From Hippophae tibetana (lineage: Eukaryota > Streptophyta > Magnoliopsida > Rosales > Elaeagnaceae): a DNA stretch of 64,000 bases. The notes below the pieces were generated by a model. It had not been told where the DNA came from. It was given only the letters and a program-made list of their open reading frames with translations, and searched no databases. The position numbers and the translations under genes were made by a program. Positions 27,001-36,587 of this stretch are shown here, piece by piece. The first letter of the stretch is position 1; each line of letters starts with the position of its first letter. The stretch spans positions 105,614,898-105,678,897 of the forward strand of contig CM072810.1 of NCBI GenBank assembly GCA_037013495.1, read 5' to 3'.

Positions 27001-27994
27001 TCCTCCTATGTATGGCTCTACTCTTTTATTTTTCCTATCACTCTCCCTTTTTCCTAATGTTTTCCCCTCTTTAATTGTTATTTTGTAACTAAAATCTTCA
27101 CAGGTACTACCTATTGTTTCTCCAATTGTGTAACCTGCAATGGAAAATTTTTTGGAATTTATATTACAGATTTTTGAAAGATAGTATCTTAATGTCGTAC
27201 TAAAACTTTAATACAAAGTTCACTCTCCCTTTTTCCTAATGTTTTCCCCTCTTTAATTGTTATTTTGTAACTAAAATCTTCACAGGTACTCCCTATTGTT
27301 TCTCCAATTGTGTAACCTGCAATGGAAAATTTTTTGGAATTTACATTACAGATTTTTGAAAGATAGTATCTTAATGTCGTACTAAAACTTTAATACAAAG
27401 TTTATCTGATTTCCAATAAATATGAATATCTTTTGCTATATTAATAGTCTTAATTTTAGACAATAAATATATTATTTATGATTAATATAAAATTTCTTAC
27501 TATCATAATTGGTACCAAGCTTTAGAAACCTGGTTCCCCCTGGTAATTACACACATATATTATAAACTCATGCTCTAAGTAGGCTATGACAGAACACTCA
27601 TAAGAATATTTATTCCTGGATATGTATAAACCATCTCATTTCTTCACAACGCAACTTCTACATCTATGGAGTTATATTGATGAAGATACAGCAGTATGTC
27701 ATTTCTTAATAATCCAATTTGTACAATATGAATTAAATCTTAATTCCAAGAAAATCCAATTCATTTAACAAATAAAATTTGTCCAAATGGGGAAAACCAA
27801 TAAACAAGACAGAACAAAATAACCCAATACAACAGAAAAAAGGATAATCAAAGAGGTGGGAGGTAGGTTTTGCATACCACATGGAGAGGAAGTGATTGGA
27901 GAATAGAGGAAGAAGAGGACGAAGTGGAGGGTTGCTGTTGGTAGAAGTCGCGGCCTCCTTCTTGGAAGACCCTCTGTACAACTTCATCCTCCAT
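6090..27994 (-). CDS. Tandem uridine-kinase-like P-loop / CYTH-like protein, 21 exons, 3' end missing
   Basis: Exons in coding order: 27994-27878, 26007-25895, 25802-25676, 24696-24598, 24524-24456, 24352-24218, 23997-23929, 22675-22632, 22526-22367, 18523-18359, 18042-17958, 17126-16896, 16808-16690, 16590-16548, 15029-14872, 13353-13243, 8072-8004, 7376-7233, 6620-6546, 6466-6290, 6175-6090. All introns are GT-AG and the frame stays open for 798 codons. The ATG at 27994 gives [14 protein letters not shown], matching the family start. Module 1 has Walker A GPSGSGKS at residues 69-76, [11 protein letters not shown], and a CYTH-like stretch ([21 protein letters not shown]). Module 2 has GPSGSGKT at about 527-534, [10 protein letters not shown], and [10 protein letters not shown]. 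The nearest plant protein I recall is Arabidopsis At2g01460, annotated as a P-loop/uridine kinase-like protein. It is related to the TTM1/TTM2 kinase-CYTH proteins, so phosphate transfer or triphosphate hydrolysis is inferred, not shown. The remaining roughly 130-150 C-terminal residues are not found; they may lie beyond the left edge or be lost. Confidence 0.9.
7549..7847. mobile_element. hAT-type MITE in kinase-gene intron 17
   Basis: The 299-bp element begins TAGAGATGTCAA and ends TTGACACCTCTA, so its ends are imperfect inverted repeats. The flanks are CCGTTTTG (7541-7548) and CTGTTTTG (7848-7855), an 8-bp target duplication with one mismatch, as expected for hAT. The interior repeats CATCCCATCCC-like motifs and has no coding capacity. 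Confidence 0.9.
8334..8527 (-). repeat. 3' LTR of intronic Copia element
   Basis: About 194 bp, alignable over its whole length with the LTR at 13000-13210. On the minus strand it starts (G)GTAGAATTCC, its TG terminus having mutated, and ends in TTTCTTTA against the GGAAG target duplication. Differences from the partner LTR are many, so the insertion is not recent. Confidence 0.85.
8523..12480 (-). pseudogene. Copia gag-pol remnant
   Basis: From the 5' side: a gag segment ([16 protein letters not shown] near 12340-12390), a CCHC zinc knuckle [14 protein letters not shown] at about 12105-12146, and a pre-integrase zinc-binding stretch ([15 protein letters not shown] ... CELC) near 11440-11520. 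The integrase core is [12 protein letters not shown] near 11310. Reverse transcriptase runs from about 9872 ([13 protein letters not shown], then IVYVDDIVL with intact YVDD near 9480-9491), and the RNase H end runs 8834-8523. The second acidic site of the integrase reads KTNNAREYF, where the family normally has Asp before Asn. A frameshift at about 9520-9560 splits reverse transcriptase. The usual N-terminal half of gag is absent. Confidence 0.85.
10380..10510. repeat. 23-bp minisatellite inside Copia coding region
   Basis: Five nearly identical 23-bp units start at 10380, 10403, 10426, 10449 and 10472, with a partial sixth at 10495. The core is GAGGATTTGTTGGCATAGGA. On the minus strand the array translates as [24 protein letters not shown] in succession, because 23 is not a multiple of three. 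The array lies between the integrase and reverse transcriptase remnants. Confidence 0.95.
12481..12999 (-). other. Leader region of intronic Copia, not recognisable as gag
   Basis: This stretch lies between the primer site and the surviving gag segment. It is less AT-rich than its surroundings and partly open on the minus strand (12818-12336), but it has no gag N-terminal motif. I read it as untranslated leader plus a region replaced or deleted in gag. Confidence 0.5.
13000..13210 (-). repeat. 5' LTR of intronic Copia element
   Basis: 211 bp. On the minus strand it starts TGTAGAATTTTTGAG next to the target duplication GGAAG, and ends TTTTTTTTA immediately before the primer site TGGTATCAG. 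The TG...TA ends are slightly unusual for an LTR. Confidence 0.88.
13996..14491 (-). mobile_element. TRIM retrotransposon in kinase-gene intron 15
   Basis: Two direct repeats of roughly 235 bp (13996-14230) and 204 bp (14288-14491) are separated by only 57 bp. On the minus strand the spacer begins with a primer site TGGTATCAGAG at 14287 and ends with a purine tract AAGGGGGG (about 14231-14240). Both repeats carry TATTTATAAGG/AGG-like promoter motifs. LTR, primer site, purine tract, LTR with no room for genes is the definition of a terminal-repeat retrotransposon in miniature. I could not find a clean 5-bp target duplication, so the outer ends are approximate. Confidence 0.82.
15030..16547. 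other. Kinase-gene intron 14, no gene; AAAC-type microsatellite
   Basis: 1518-bp AT-rich intron. The only structured element I see is an (AAAC)n-like run at about 15763-15790. The ORF on the plus strand at 16183-16368 has no recognisable domain and no family start context. Confidence 0.6.
19219..19440. repeat. 121-bp tandem duplication in intron 9
   Basis: A segment containing CAATTCACTAATATTTGCTG (19233) recurs at 19354, an offset of 121 bp. Both copies end with the same ACAAGCCATAGTCACTTA stretch (second copy ends near 19440). The first copy carries an extra short insertion. Confidence 0.85.
19990..21140 (+). mobile_element. 5'-truncated L1-type LINE fragment 1
   Basis: The plus-strand reading [19 protein letters not shown] near 20019 and [16 protein letters not shown] near 20103 matches the C-terminal part of plant L1 reverse transcriptases. 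A decayed C-terminal zinc-binding region follows (FYALWIKRN near 20807). The 3' end shows GTGATGTTTCTTATATAAAACATAAATAAATAAA-like sequence in pieces at about 21095-21130, the same tail as the next fragment. Stops and frameshifts are common. It lies antisense to the kinase gene in its intron 9. Confidence 0.75.
21180..22146 (+). mobile_element. 5'-truncated L1-type LINE fragment 2
   Basis: The reading [22 protein letters not shown] at about 21650-21715 (split here as [12 protein letters not shown] and [10 protein letters not shown]) is the zf-RVT domain found at the C-terminus of plant LINE ORF2. [14 protein letters not shown] follows near 21860. The 3' end at about 22110-22146 repeats the ATGATGTTTCTTA motif and closes in an A-rich (CAAA)n tail. 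Related to fragment 1 and lying head to tail with it. Confidence 0.8.
22676..23928. other. Kinase-gene intron 7, nothing recognised
   Basis: AT-rich intron without repeats or domains that I can name. The plus-strand ORF 23682-23990 overlaps exon 7 on the opposite strand and is a shadow. Confidence 0.6.
24697..25675. other. Kinase-gene intron 3, nothing recognised
   Basis: 979-bp AT-rich intron between the first kinase P-loop exon pair and the [10 protein letters not shown] exon. The plus-strand ORF 24495-24875 overlaps two real minus-strand exons and is a shadow. Confidence 0.6.
26447..27542. mobile_element. Non-autonomous hAT-type element in kinase-gene intron 1
   Basis: The 1096-bp element starts CAGGGGCAGAA and ends TTCCCCCTG, short inverted ends. 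It is flanked by GTAGTTAC (26439-26446) and GTAATTAC (27543-27550), 8-bp target copies with one mismatch. There is no transposase reading. A (TA)n run lies at about 26610-26630 and a 182-bp tandem duplication fills part of the right half. Confidence 0.75.
27041..27402. repeat. 182-bp tandem duplication
   Basis: CTCTCCCTTTTTCCTAATG begins at 27041 and again at 27223. The two copies differ at only a handful of positions (for example GTACTACC against GTACTCCC), so the duplication is much younger than the element that carries it. Confidence 0.95.
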
Positions 27995-28330
27995 TTTTTT
28001 CTTGCAACGCCCAAATGGAGATTGAATTCCAGTGCCCTCCACAACTTTCTATTGATCGAGAAAAGAGAGAATTTTCTATCAAATTTTATTTAATAGATAG
28101 AAAATCAAAAATGGGTAAAGTAACTGATTTTGTACATTGATGAATGATAAACTACAGCATTAAATTATTTTTACGCTTTTCGTCCGACTTTGCTTTCCGT
28201 TCGCTTCTTGGTGACGCAATCTCTTTTCTCTTTTTCCCAAGAAATTTGCCTTCTCGGCAAAAAGGAGAATACTTCTTCAGGCAAAAAGGATTCATTTTTC
28301 CTTTAGTCTCATAAAAATACTTCTTTTTCT
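27995..28330 (-). promoter_or_regulatory. Probable 5' UTR and proximal promoter of kinase-CYTH gene
   Basis: Sequence upstream of the ATG at 27994. The frame is open upstream to 28042 but without another ATG, so translation must start at 27994. CT-rich stretches on the plus strand (28215-28260) give GA-rich sequence on the coding strand. No clear TATA position could be assigned. Confidence 0.45.
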
Positions 28331-29151
28331 TATTTATTTTTCATCTTTTTAGAAAATTAAAAAATTCTACGGTGCTTATTTGTTGCATTCTATTATATAA
28401 TTTTTATATAATAATAAGTTTAATTATAAAATTATATCATATTGATATAATAAAAAATTTATCTTATCAAATAATATAGATTTAAATCGTAATTTACGTA
28501 TTCATCTAAAATTAAAGTTAATACACGTTTATATTTATAATATAAAAATAAATTAAATATTAATTTAAATAATTTTTTTAATAAAATTATTTTATACGTC
28601 TTAAGTATAAATTAATACATACCACACGACAAATAATAATAATCATAGCAAACATAATACCTCGTCGAACAATCTAACACATAATTAGTAATAAGATAAA
28701 CATATAAGTTAAATAGTCTCTATAAAAGATAAATAATAAACAAATATCTCATAATTGTCTTAAATATATAATTAAATATAAATAAACCATAATAATATAT
28801 AAGTTTAAGTAAATATGAAGACATTGCATAAAATTAATTATAATTACTAGATATATTCATCATATATACTTCACACTATGTATACCTCCACTTCATTTAG
28901 TATGTAAAGTTTTTAACATACTTGTTCCTCTATGCTCAATCTACGAGTTTTTAGACTCCGATCCTAAAGAGGTCAAAAAAGATCATCTCATGCAATCTCT
29001 CGCTTAATGAGGCGAACGCATCGAAACACACGCACATCGCATCACCGTCGGTTATGACATGATCAGCCAAGAATTACAACACATGCCAAACACCTCCAAC
29101 CAAGCATTACCAGCCAAGACATGATCGGACATGAGTTACAAGACGGACGTC
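28331..29151. other. Intergenic, very AT-rich, nothing recognised
   Basis: Mostly A/T runs with no ORF of substance. A less AT-rich segment at 28980-29150 repeats CCAAG and CATGATC words and abuts the LARD-like element; its origin is unclear. Confidence 0.6.
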
Positions 29152-30483
29152 TGATGAGTGCTCAAAAAGCACTAAAATTACCATGATTTTATACACATTA
29201 ATTAATTAAAAATATATATATTTATATAAATTTATTTTTTTCGGAATCATAGGTATTTTCGCTTAAAAACGTAACTTAAAGACTCAAAGATGAATACTTG
29301 AAGCAATACATCACAAATATATAAGTAAATAAATGAGGAAAGGTCAACAAATATCGAAAAATTTGACAAAATGGGTCAACCGGGCGCCCCTCCGTACCAC
29401 TGCTACTTGTCGCACGCCCCTGCGCACCACTGCTACTTGCCGCGCGCGCCACTGCCATTTTGCCCCATTTTCGCGCACAGCCGCCCCCATGACGTCAGCA
29501 ATCACCATGATGTAATTTGTTGGTAAATTTAACTGTGTTGGTTATTTATAAACATGATGTAATAATAAAGTTGTTATGCTTGCGAAATATTAAATAGGTA
29601 AAAATCTCTAAAATTAATTGATTTTATTTTTATTCAATATTTTATATTAAGAATGTTAGAGAGAAATATATTATTTTTCATTACAAACTTAAATCTAAAA
29701 ATTAGATTTTAAGGTTTAGTTATCCGGTCTGATTTATAATAGTGTTTTTTTATTTGTTGGTACAATCACCCGATAGTTAGAGTGAAGCTCTATTTTAAAA
29801 GTTTTTATAAGAATTATTATCTGAAAATGTATTGACAACATGTTTTCAGTAGTGGTTTTAAAACTTGAAAGTTAGTACTCGGATAACTAAATTCTTATGT
29901 TTAATTTGGACACTTTGAATAAAGTTTAAACTGTCTAACTCCGCCAAATGTGGCATTTAAATGGTTCATTTTCAATCTCTTAGAAAAAAGAATCAATTTA
30001 ATTAACCAAATTAGTTATCAACCCCACCTATAGGTGTTAATTGATTAGTTTAGTTAATAAAGAATATCTAACCCCACCAAAGGTGTTATTCATACAAAAA
30101 AGAGAGAATCAATAAATATCAATTCATATCTTTAATAACCTAAATAATATGAGCAAACATAATTAACTTAGTTATTATATCCATAAATACTCCACTATTA
30201 TAAAAGATAAAATTTGCATAAATGTTTTATTGAATCTATGTTTAATTTTATGTAAGTAGATTAAAAACACAAAACCCCAAAATATCGTGACAAGATGTTT
30301 AGGATTTAATTTCGTTTTTAAAAGTTTGAATAATAAATCAAAAATCACATACATTTCGTCCTTAGATCGACCTTGGGAGTATACTTATCATTTTCTACGA
30401 AATGATTCGTGCACTTACGAGAGTTTTATAAATATAAAATCAAAGTATTCGCAAGAATCGACGATACTAGTTTTCGCTTATCA
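29152..30483 (+). repeat. 5' LTR of LARD-like element, promoter segment deleted
   Basis: 1332 bp, TG...CA. Compared with the right LTR it lacks the segment from about 34080 to 34440, which holds the CCTATAAATACCCC TATA region. The join lies near 29515. A locally GC-rich patch (29380-29500) with CGCACGCCCC-like repeats is shared with the right LTR. Confidence 0.8.
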
Positions 30484-30489
30484 AGTTTT

Positions 30490-30504
30490 TGGCGTCGTTG
30501 CCAT
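30490..30504 (+). other. Primer-binding site of LARD-like element
   Basis: TGGCGTCGTTGCCAT, six bases after the LTR end. Plant Athila/Tat elements carry a closely similar TGGCGCCGTTGCC site, read as complementary to a tRNA 3' end (usually given as tRNA-Asp). Confidence 0.75.
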
Positions 30505-33500
30505 GTAAGGAATAGCGTTTTTAAATTATTTATCAAAATTTTAAAAACATTTTTGTGCTATAAATAATTGTGATTTTTTTTTGTTTTAGTAAAAAAAATT
30601 AATCAAATTTCAAATTTCATAAGAAATAAATAAAAAAAATAAAAAATATATATAAAATAAAAATAATAATAATAATAATAATAATAATAGCATAAATAGT
30701 AAAATAATTTAGAAATTTGAAGTAAAAAATTACCGTTCATGAATAGTAAAAAAAAATTTAAATTTAAAATTTAAAAATTTTAAGTTAAAAAATAAATAAA
30801 TAAATAAAAATGATAGCGTGAAATAGTAAAACAAAATAGTAAAAAACAATTTTAAAAAAATTAAATTAAATTAAAAATATATATAAAATATTTTAATAAA
30901 AAAATCATTTTTTATATTTTATTTTCTTTTAAATTTTTAAATTTTATTTTATTTTATTTTTATTAATTTTTTTTTTCTTTCTTTAACTATATTTTTTTTT
31001 CTTAATTTTCATTTAACTTAATTAACTTAGATTTTTACTAACTTAATTAAATTAGATTTTTAATTAACTTATTTTTTTTTACTTCACTTAAATTAATTAA
31101 CTTAGATTTTTGCTTAACTGAATTTAATTAACTTAATTTTAATAGCATGAAAAGTAAAGATCTAAGGGAGTTCTGTCTAGGAGACTAGTTCTTGGAAGTC
31201 TTTGTGCCACTAGTCTTTCTTGGGAACGTTGCTCTGTCTAGGAGGATGGTTTTTAAGGAGCCTTTGTTCCACCATTCTTTCGTGGGAGCACTCTTGGTTA
31301 ATAATGATTATGTTATTTTAGCTTAAAAAAAATTATAAAAAATTAAAAAAAATTAAAAAATTAAAAAATTCTGAAATTATCTCCAAAATTTTAAAGTTTT
31401 AATTAAAATATAAGGAGTTAGTTGCTTTGTTTGATCTAGGAAACAATTGTGTTTTGATGCCTTAATTATTTGATTTGCACCTAAATGTGGGTTATCTAAA
31501 ACCCTCAAGTATGCCCCAGTTTTAAGTACAAAAAAAAAACAAATTTGAAAATCAATAGGACATGTTTGAAACAGTATAGGTAGACAACCTTGTTTTACTT
31601 GTAGGTTTGATTGACTCATGAGTGGACATTGAGTTTACTTAAAATGCAATCCCCAAGTTACGTCTTGCTAAGACGTTAAACTAAGCACTGAATGAGAGAC
31701 AACCCATCATTTTAGTTAATTTTCTATTATTTGTTTTATTTACTTAATTTTATTGTTTATTTTAGTTTAATTATATGTAAATAATTTTTAAATTGTTAAA
31801 ACTAAAAATATTTGTTGAGATATTAGAAGTTTACAGTGATTTGTCTGTATACACTTTAATGATGAATATGACGGATGCACCTGCATTTCTCAATTACTAC
31901 TGACACATTCTCAAGAAATAGGTAATCTTTCTTCTCTTTTCTTTTTATCTGTAATTTACAGTTGTTACATTGAGGACAATGTAAGTTCTAGGTTGGGGGT
32001 GGTGAAAAGTTATAATGCTTAATTAGAAAAAAAAGATTTAACAATTTAAAAATTAAAAAAAAAACAAAACAAAAATTAATTTTTTATTTTTTATGTTCAC
32101 ATTTTCATTTTTTGTGTTTGGTTTTATTTTTGTTTTGTGTGATTTACTAATTTTTGAAATAAAAAAAATTAAAAAAAAAATATTTTCTCACAAAAATTTA
32201 TCATTTCTTTAAATCAAATTTAAGTAAATAGTTAAGTCTTTTGTACCGTTAGATTAATTTTTGAAAACATATCATGAAATATTTTGTAATTATTTTTGAT
32301 AATTAGTTAGTTTTTGTCATAACTAGTATTTCTTGATAAAATGTGGAAATTATATTAAACCCAAAATCGGTGTTTATGAATTTTTTTTAATGGAGACTAC
32401 CCTTGTGAGATATAATTTAAGCCTAATTTCTTTTATTCAGAGTGAAATATATATTTTTTCTACTCCAAACACATTTCTTATTTATTCAAATTTTAGATGA
32501 TCTCTGTAGATATTAACATTGAATGTATGAATTTTTTTTCTCATCTTAATAGAGTATCGTATATTTATTATTATTATTTTTGCTTAGATTAAATGATTTG
32601 AGTATAAATTGATAGTATATGCTTATATCTCATTCATGCATGACTGCTACAAAAAAAAAGACATATCTGGGATTACCTAAACCAAGATCAAACAGAAAAG
32701 CCACAAATTAACCACTCAACAAATTCCAAAAAAGGAAATTGTACAATCTCTACATGGATTAACTCTATAAAAAAAATAAAGAGGTAAAAAATATATAGTA
32801 TAATCTACATATTATGACCCATATTACCTATAAAGTTGTGAGTACAGACTAATTACAAAAGAAAGATATAGAAAGTAATTCCCTAAAAAGTCATTGCAAT
32901 TTCTTCATTTGTAAAAAACATTTATCTTGAAATTCTTTCTAAATGAGTTTGATTTATGCATGAAAATAGTTTTTATATATGATATCTTTATAATTTATAC
33001 ATTCGATTCCTTTCATGAGATCAATATTAAAATAACACTTTCAGCCTTTATTCTTTATACATATGTGAACCTATTAGTTCATTTCTATACATCAACTTTT
33101 TCGCATATAAATTAGTATGAGTGTTTGAACCCATATGATTCAGTGTTTTGAGAGTATTGACAGTATTGGGTGAAATTAAATTGATACATTTTTTATATGA
33201 AATATGAAAATGATTTTCGACTAATTATTATAATAAATCATGATTGTTTAAAGAGATTAAAATAACTTATGCTTGAGATTTTAATTATGATCTTAAAAGA
33301 GATTAAAAAGAATGAGACATTTTTGTGATATGTTGTTTTCTTTTATTCTTAAAAATTAATTTTTGATTTTGTTGTAATTTTAGTTTTTGAGTTGTTTGTT
33401 ATTTCTTTTAATTTTTATATTTAGTTTAATGTTTGTGGGTATCATTACTGAAAACCCTCACGAGACTCAAACTCGTCCACTAGGGCAACCTAGGGGTTTA

Positions 33501-33622
33501 AAAGCCTGTTGCATAGGCTAAATGCAACCATGACAATCCATGGAAGTGATTTAGGATAGTTTAATTTTTAGTTTTTATCGCTTCTCTTGCTAAGGGACTA
33601 GCAAGAAGCTGGTTGGGGGTTG

Positions 33623-34686
33623 TGATGAGTGCTCAAAAAGTACTAAAATTACTATGATTTTATGCACATTAATTAATTAAATATATATACATATATATTT
33701 ATATGTTTTATCATATATTTATATAAATTTGTCTTTTTCGGAATCACAAGTATTTTTATTATTTTTCAGGTATTTTTGCTTAAAAACGTAACTTAAAGAC
33801 TCAAAGAGGAATACTTGAAGCAATACATCACAAATTTATTAATAAATAAACGAGGAAAGGTAAACAAATATCGAAAAATTAGACAAAATGGGTCAAAAAT
33901 GTTAAAAAGGAGGAAATTACGTCGTCGTGCCGCCCAACTGCCCAGTCGCGTGCGCCTGCTTCCATTTCCGCACGCGCGCCAGCTGCCCTACGCACCCCAG
34001 TTGCCCGTTGCGCGCACCGTTTCCATTTCGCCCCATTTTTGCGCGCAACCTCCCCCATGACGTCAGCAATCACCACTCTAGTTTTCACCATTTTTTAACA
34101 TTTTTTCACCCACTTTTTCTCCTCATCCTCACCTATAAATACCCCATTTCTCTTCACTTCATAACACACCTAAAAATACATTTCTCTCTTCTTTCTTTCT
34201 CTCCATTTCTTAATTTTTAGTTAGTTTTTCTTAGTTTTAGAGTTTTTCTCTTTTTGAGAAGAACTATCTATGCTTTTGTAATTTATTTGCTTTTTGATTC
34301 AATAAATGGGAGTGTAAATTGCGCTTGGAGGTTTTCCAGCAACGGGAATAACATCGAAGTTCTGTAAGGATTTTATTTTCTTTACAGTTATTTTTTATGT
34401 TTTATTCTTACATGTTATATTTAATTTGTTTGTGATTAAATTTAAGTGTGTTGACTGTTTATAAACATGATGTAATAGTAACGTTGTTATGCTTACGAAA
34501 TATTAAATAGGTAAAAATCTCTAAAATGAATTGATTTTATTTTTGTTCAATATTTTATATTAAGAATGTTAGAGAGAAATATATTATTTTTCATTACAAA
34601 CTTAAATCTGAAAATTAGATTTTAAGGTTTAGTTATCTGGTCTGATTTATAGTAGTGTTCTTTTATTTGTTGGTACAATTGTCCGA
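33623..34686 (+). repeat. 3' LTR of LARD-like element, 3' end truncated
   Basis: It matches the left LTR from TGATGAGTGCTC to about CCGATA at 34686, where similarity stops. The left LTR continues for another 700 bp. This copy keeps the promoter region: CACCTATAAATACCCC at about 34130 and a CT-rich leader. The GC-rich patch at 33920-34060 is antisense- and sense-open but is LTR sequence, not a gene. Confidence 0.82.
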
Positions 34687-36200
34687 TATATTTTTTGGTC
34701 AAGTTGTATAGGTTCAACCATTATGGTTTATTGAAAATTTTATATTGGTAATTTTTATCTTTAATGACTAATGAATTTATGGGAGATATTTTTCTTAATA
34801 ATATTAAATACCTTATTGTCTTTGATGTCTTTAGGATAAATGCTTCCCTAAATAGTACTAGATGCTTTACTATTTTTTCTAGGATTGTCAACCTGTTTGG
34901 TGTTGTACTTACTTACTATCTCCTTTGTAGTTATTAGTTTTGGTAGCTTATAAGTGTCACAATTGCCTTTAGCCTTTATTTTATTAGTGAAGACTCTATG
35001 ATTTATTCCATTAAAACATATGATAGATTTATTAGCTTGTTGTCTAGTTGTTATAAATTATCGATTTTGGGTCATTATAGACCATATAAGTCTTTTTCTG
35101 TTCTTATTTTTCTACTTCATTAGCCCAATTTAGCTTTCTTATTTCAAAAATGTTATTCTCTTTTGAATTGTCAGGTTTTTGCATTTTCATCTTAAATTTT
35201 TTCTTCAAAAGTTTTATCATATTTAGATTGATTTTTTTATGAAGATTTCTCTTTTGAGTTTTTTGACTGTAAGAGTTGTTTTAAACAATCAAGTTCTTCC
35301 TGTTTATTTATTGTCTCTATATAAGATTTCTTAAGGTATAACAACTCGAGTTATTCTTGTAATTTTTTTTATCTCCTTTTCATTTATCTTGATTTTGATA
35401 TCAAGACGTTATCTTCACGTGAGCATACAAATAATTAGAGGTGTTAATTCTATAATAAAAGTATATGCTAAATTATTATTATTTCTTGAGAGATGTTCGA
35501 CATTAAAATTGTACTGGTTGAACCACAATTATTATTTGACTAATATTCTTTGTTCATAATCATCCACAATATTAGTTTTTAAAAAACAACCAAAATTCTT
35601 TTTATCGATTCTAACAATAAATCTGAAACTTATGACATATATTATAAATTTCTTAATAGAATTTTTAACAACTATATATTCATTTTCATTATTATGATAA
35701 TTTAATTCTGAACCATGGAAAGATATTGATGCATATCTATAAAGATATTTATCTTTGTTATCCATTTTTGCTTTCAAAATTGATACTTCATATTTTTGTG
35801 AAATATTTATTTCAATTATCATTTTGTCATTTACTCATTAATGATATAAAATTGATAAATTTTTATTTATATATCTTTCCTTGTAAGTATTATAAGTTAA
35901 AGAATCTTGAAATAAAAATATTATGATACATGGATATGATTGGTGGAGATAGATATTTTATGTCGAGAAGATAATAAAAAGGAGGAGTTTAATGGTTTTA
36001 GGAAGAGAAATGTTCGTGAGATATTTTATTTAAGTAAAAATGTTTGACATAAAATTAAATTAATATTTTTTAAAATTAATATCATATGCATGTAAATAAT
36101 AATAGGATTTCTTATTATTAGAAAAAAAGATTTCTTATTATTAGAAAAAAAAGGATTTCTTTAGAATTTATTCTACAATAATGACATGTCAGTTACGTAC
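34687..36200. other. Intergenic, nothing recognised
   Basis: AT-rich sequence. The two overlapping ORFs near 35532-35926 have no domain, are on opposite strands and consist of A/T-driven codons. Confidence 0.6.
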
Positions 36201-36587
36201 GACTGGACGCGGTCGAAGGGTAGGTTTATCAGACGCACGCCCCTGGTAATAACCAAGGTTTATCGGGTTTATAGTACTGAAAGGGAAAAAAAAAGAAAAA
36301 AGTAAAAAAAGAGAGAACTCTCGGTGTTTGGTATTCAGTCCATGTATCTTCTTCACCTAACCCTCCTTTAGGCAATCTGTCATTCATATTCTTCCCCACA
36401 ATCGTGACTTCTTAAGATCTGTAAGACAAAGTGTTAGCTTTGTTGCCCAATTTTAAGTTTTAGGAGAGACTTCAAACAAATCATCTTCCATATTTGCTCA
36501 CCTAACCCTATTACCAATCTCTTGATTCAGCTCTCTATCACTAAACCACAGTAGAACAGAACGTAAAGGAACTTGGATAAGCGATTC
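36200..36587 (+). promoter_or_regulatory. Probable promoter and 5' UTR of CBR gene
   Basis: The stretch before the ATG includes two CACCTAACCCT motifs (36355 and 36500), similar to the telo-box-like elements found near start sites of housekeeping plant genes. A TTG reading upstream (36573) is in frame but is not a plant start. No confident TATA box. Confidence 0.4.

Larger units (their letters stand above)
29152..34690 (+). mobile_element. Large non-coding LTR element (LARD-like, Athila/Tat-type features)
   Basis: Two related LTRs start TGATGAGTGCTCAAAAAG at 29152 and 33623. The left LTR ends TTATCA at 30483 and is followed by a primer-site sequence TGGCGTCGTTGCC at 30490, close to that of Athila/Tat Gypsy elements. 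The 3.1-kb interior has no gag or pol. It holds long AT stretches, an (AAT)n run (30662-30690), a paired motif CTGTCTAGGAG (31172, 31231), an ACGTTAAACTAAGCACTGAATGAGAG-type segment near 31671, and a GAGGACAATGTAAG...GGTTGGGGGTGG segment near 31973-32001 typical of the 3' non-coding part of such elements. A purine tract precedes the right LTR. Orientation is plus. Confidence 0.8.

Noticed and set aside
27995-28042. Longer N-terminus for the kinase-CYTH protein
   Set aside because: The upstream reading begins with GTG, not ATG. The ATG at 27994 gives the conserved [10 protein letters not shown] start.
29276-29515. Pair of 60-residue ORFs on opposite strands with short internal repeats
   Set aside because: Same GC-rich LTR patch as at 33.9 kb; open frames follow from base composition.
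33815-34220. Overlapping ORFs on both strands with Arg/Pro/Ala-rich proteins
   Set aside because: They lie in the GC-rich part of the LARD 3' LTR, and similar sequence occurs in the left LTR without the frames being kept.
36573-36587. Longer N-terminus for the CBR protein
   Set aside because: The upstream in-frame codon at 36573 is TTG; the first ATG is 36588 and gives the family-typical start.
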